NCBI GenBank assembly: GCA_002714485.1
Contig: PAXM01000005.1
Coordinates: 65,980 to 73,474, forward strand
Direction: 5' to 3'
Length of the DNA stretch: 7,495 nt
Source: Acidimicrobiaceae bacterium
GTDB lineage: Bacteria; Actinomycetota; Acidimicrobiia; Acidimicrobiales; MedAcidi-G1
Shown here piece by piece: positions 6,575-7,495 of the stretch (positions are counted from its first letter, which is position 1; the number at the start of each line of letters is the position of its first letter). A model generated the notes under the pieces. It was not told the origin of the DNA. It ran no database searches and worked only from the letters and a program-made list of their open reading frames with translations. Made by a program: the position numbers and the translations under genes.

Positions 6575-7495
6575 TCAGCGCTTCTTCTTGCGCGGCCGGG
6601 GCGGCACGCCACCGCCCGTGGGGGCGGTCATGGTCGGCCTGCGCTTGGCCGGTCCGCCACCAGGTGCCCGGCGCGGCGCCGCCCGGGTATCAGCCGCCAC
6701 GGCGTCGCTACGCTCAATGATCCGCGTACGGGTCGCCGAGTCGTCGGCGCCGTCACCCGCCAACCTGCTCCGGACCTTGTCGCTAATTAGGCGCCACCGC
6801 TTCTCGCGCTCCTTGAGCGTCGAGACCAGCGACGCGGCTAGGAAGAGCGATGAGTAGGACCCGACCACGATGCCCACCATCAAAGCCACGGCGAACTCGC
6901 GCAAGGTGGCTGCCCCCATGACCACCGACCCCACCAGAAGCATCGACAGAACTGGAATGGCCGAGGTGACGCTGGTGTTGATGGATCGCATGGCCACCCG
7001 ATTCAACGCCAGGTTCATGAGTTCCGCGTAGGTGTAGCGCTCGGTGGCACCTAGGCGACCCACGATCTCGCGCACCTTGTCGTAGACCACGATTGTGTCG
7101 TAGAGCGAGTAGCCCATGATGGTCAAGAAGGCGATGACGGTCGCTGGGGTGATCTCGAACCGGAACACCGAGTAGACGCCGACGCTTACCACGATGTCAT
7201 GGGCCACGGCGACCAACGCTCCGAGGGCCATCTTCCACTCAAGGCGGACCGCGATGTAAAGGGCGACCACGACGAAGAACACAATCAAGGCGGTCACTGC
7301 CTTGTCGGTGACCTCCTCGCCCCAGGTGGGCCCGACCTGCTCGAAGGCCACCACCGGACCTAACCCAGCGGTCAGCTCATCACGGATCTCGACGGCTCGC
7401 GTCGGATCCTGCACGTCGGATCGGATCAGCACGATGTCGTCATCGACCAACTGGATGCGTGCTTCGGGGTAGCCCAGGTCGGCCACCAACTCGCG
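6575..7495 (-). CDS. secF: Protein translocase subunit SecF, C-terminal part (5' end cut by window edge)
   Basis: SecF works with SecD in the cytoplasmic membrane, where it uses proton motive force to help the SecYEG/SecA translocon release exported proteins. The window holds 306 residues and the stop codon. The N-terminus, including TM1 and most of the first extracytoplasmic domain, lies beyond the right edge. Visible in order are the end of the periplasmic-type domain with the family VGP-x-GEEVT segment (about 54-63), then five hydrophobic segments at about 66-84, 90-111, 117-136, 166-186 and 199-225. The SecD/SecF signature YDTIVVYDKVRE starts at about 132. An 80-residue cytosolic tail rich in Arg, Pro, Ala and Gly follows, ending in RPRKKKR. 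The first apparent start codon in the frame (TTG, 7489) is internal. secD is expected immediately upstream, outside the window. rel follows after about 50 bp. The family assignment is secure from the motifs and topology. Confidence 0.96.
   Translation of the reverse strand, partial: RELVADLGYPEARIQLVDDDIVLIRSDVQDPTRAVEIRDELTAGLGPVVAFEQVGPTWGEEVTDKAVTALIVFFVVVALYIAVRLEWKMALGALVAVAHDIVVSVGVYSVFRFEITPATVIAFLTIMGYSLYDTIVVYDKVREIVGRLGATERYTYAELMNLALNRVAMRSINTSVTSAIPVLSMLLVGSVVMGAATLREFAVALMVGIVVGSYSSLFLAASLVSTLKEREKRWRLISDKVRSRLAGDGADDSATRTRIIERSDAVAADTRAAPRRAPGGGPAKRRPTMTAPTGGGVPPRPRKKKR

Noticed and set aside
6522..6612. Upstream GTG start for rel at 6612
   Set aside because: It would overlap the secF 3' end by 38 bp and add an Arg/Gly-rich stretch with no family similarity. 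The GGAGG site sits next to the later ATGs.

Overview
The window is a single-strand block of conserved housekeeping genes from a GC-rich bacterium. All five genes read on the minus strand, so in transcription order (right to left) they are: the 3' part of secF (protein export), rel (bifunctional (p)ppGpp synthetase/hydrolase), hisS (histidyl-tRNA synthetase), aspS (aspartyl-tRNA synthetase) and the 5' part of rarA/mgsA (AAA+ replication-fork ATPase). secF is cut by the right edge and rarA by the left edge. The high GC content, the GTG starts and the order secF-rel-hisS-aspS-rarA, a tighter version of the arrangement known in Actinobacteria such as Mycobacterium tuberculosis, point to a high-GC Gram-positive (Actinomycetota). 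The small gaps would suit a lineage with a compact genome, but the exact taxon cannot be fixed from this sequence.

Layout: secF 7495-6575 (partial), about 50 bp gap, rel 6522-4270, 51 bp gap, hisS 4218-2959, 17 bp gap or a 4 bp overlap depending on the aspS start, aspS 2941-1223, 55 bp gap, rarA 1167-1 (partial). There is no gene-free stretch above 60 bp and no recognisable rho-independent terminator, so one polycistronic transcript is plausible. I see no tRNA, rRNA, mobile element, CRISPR array or dispersed repeat.

Functionally, rel makes or destroys (p)ppGpp when uncharged tRNA accumulates on ribosomes, and the next two genes encode enzymes that charge tRNA. Sensor and charging enzymes therefore appear to be co-transcribed. 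rarA acts at stalled replication forks, and secF belongs to the Sec translocon.

The main non-coding signals are two short perfect inverted repeats placed exactly on translation starts. One covers part of the Shine-Dalgarno of rel, and one would hold the GTG start codon of rarA in a tetraloop. AspRS has unusual features in its anticodon-binding domain. Otherwise this is an ordinary core-genome region, and I find no evidence of an undescribed multi-gene system.
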